This document shows, piece after piece, positions 63,898-64,000 of a stretch of DNA of 64,000 bases. The translations under genes were made by a program, and so were the position numbers. This DNA comes from Lachnospiraceae bacterium NSJ-143. Its GTDB lineage: Bacteria; Bacillota; Clostridia; Lachnospirales; Anaerotignaceae. The notes below the pieces were generated by a model. It worked only from the letters and a program-made list of their open reading frames with translations, was not told where the DNA came from and searched no databases. The number at the start of each line of letters is the position of its first letter. Position 1 is the first letter of the stretch. The stretch spans positions 558,001 through 622,000 of the forward strand of contig JALIFM010000001.1 of the NCBI GenBank assembly GCA_022867625.1, in the 5' to 3' direction.

Positions 63898-64000
63898 ATG
63901 GCAGTAGCAAGATATTACGGCACTGGTAGAAGAAAATCATCTGTTGCCAGAGTATATTTAGTACCTGGAAACGGCAATATAACAATAAATAAAAGAAGCA
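63898..64000 (+). CDS. rpsI: 30S ribosomal protein S9, truncated by the window end
   Basis: The first 34 residues are visible: [20 protein letters not shown] and then [12 protein letters not shown], the conserved S9 start. AAGGAGG lies 8 bases upstream. The gene continues beyond the window. Confidence 0.97.
   Translation, partial: MAVARYYGTGRRKSSVARVYLVPGNGNITINKRS

Noticed and set aside
1-64000. CRISPR arrays, insertion sequences, prophage or integrase genes
   Set aside because: No regularly spaced repeats, transposase motifs or attachment-site duplications were seen anywhere in the window.

Overview
The window reads as chromosome of a low-GC, spore-forming Gram-positive anaerobe of the class Clostridia (a Lachnospirales-type genome is my guess, not proven). 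Evidence: the sporulation genes yabP, yabQ and spoVG; the metG-tatD-yabE and yabP-yabQ-divIC gene orders also known from Bacillus; an ECF transporter module downstream of rplQ; strong AGGAGG ribosome binding sites; and frequent TTG/GTG starts. I see no insertion sequence, prophage, integrase or CRISPR array.

Bases 1-10.7 kb: the 3' part of a family 3 glycosidase; a TIM-barrel amidohydrolase; a four-gene ABC operon on the minus strand (ATPase, ABC-2 permease, GldG-like protein, DUF4340 protein) whose genes each overlap by one base; a MerR regulator; a short formate/nitrite-type channel; and murC. 11.2-24 kb: glgC-glgD (ADP-glucose synthesis), spoVG, an EamA exporter, glmS, an ECF substrate-binding component, a GNAT acetyltransferase, then metG-tatD-yabE on the minus strand and yabP-yabQ-divIC on the plus strand. 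Three tRNA genes follow (Met, Glu, Val), and a fourth (Ser) lies at 36.7 kb.

24.8-43.2 kb is the accessory part. It holds an ECF sigma factor with a zinc-finger/DUF4349 membrane anti-sigma candidate and a SIMPL protein; ybaK; a three-gene MacB-type exporter whose middle gene encodes a large surface-exposed Ig-like protein instead of the usual membrane-fusion subunit; an archaeal-type phosphoglycerate mutase; an XRE repressor divergent from a hybrid histidine kinase, with phased CTATAG operators between them; mutS2; an OmpR/PhoB two-component pair; and a purine permease.

43.5-64 kb is the S10-spc-alpha ribosomal superoperon in standard order, from rpsJ to rplQ, including secY, adk, map, a KOW protein, infA, rpmJ and rpoA. 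It is followed by ecfA1-ecfA2-ecfT, truA, rplM and rpsI (cut by the window end). Several untranslated leaders in it fold into convincing hairpins: before rpsJ, rpsM, rpoA and rplQ. The shared EcfA1A2T module probably energises solitary S components such as the one at 17.2 kb.

All functional calls rest on reading motifs and gene order; no database search was run.
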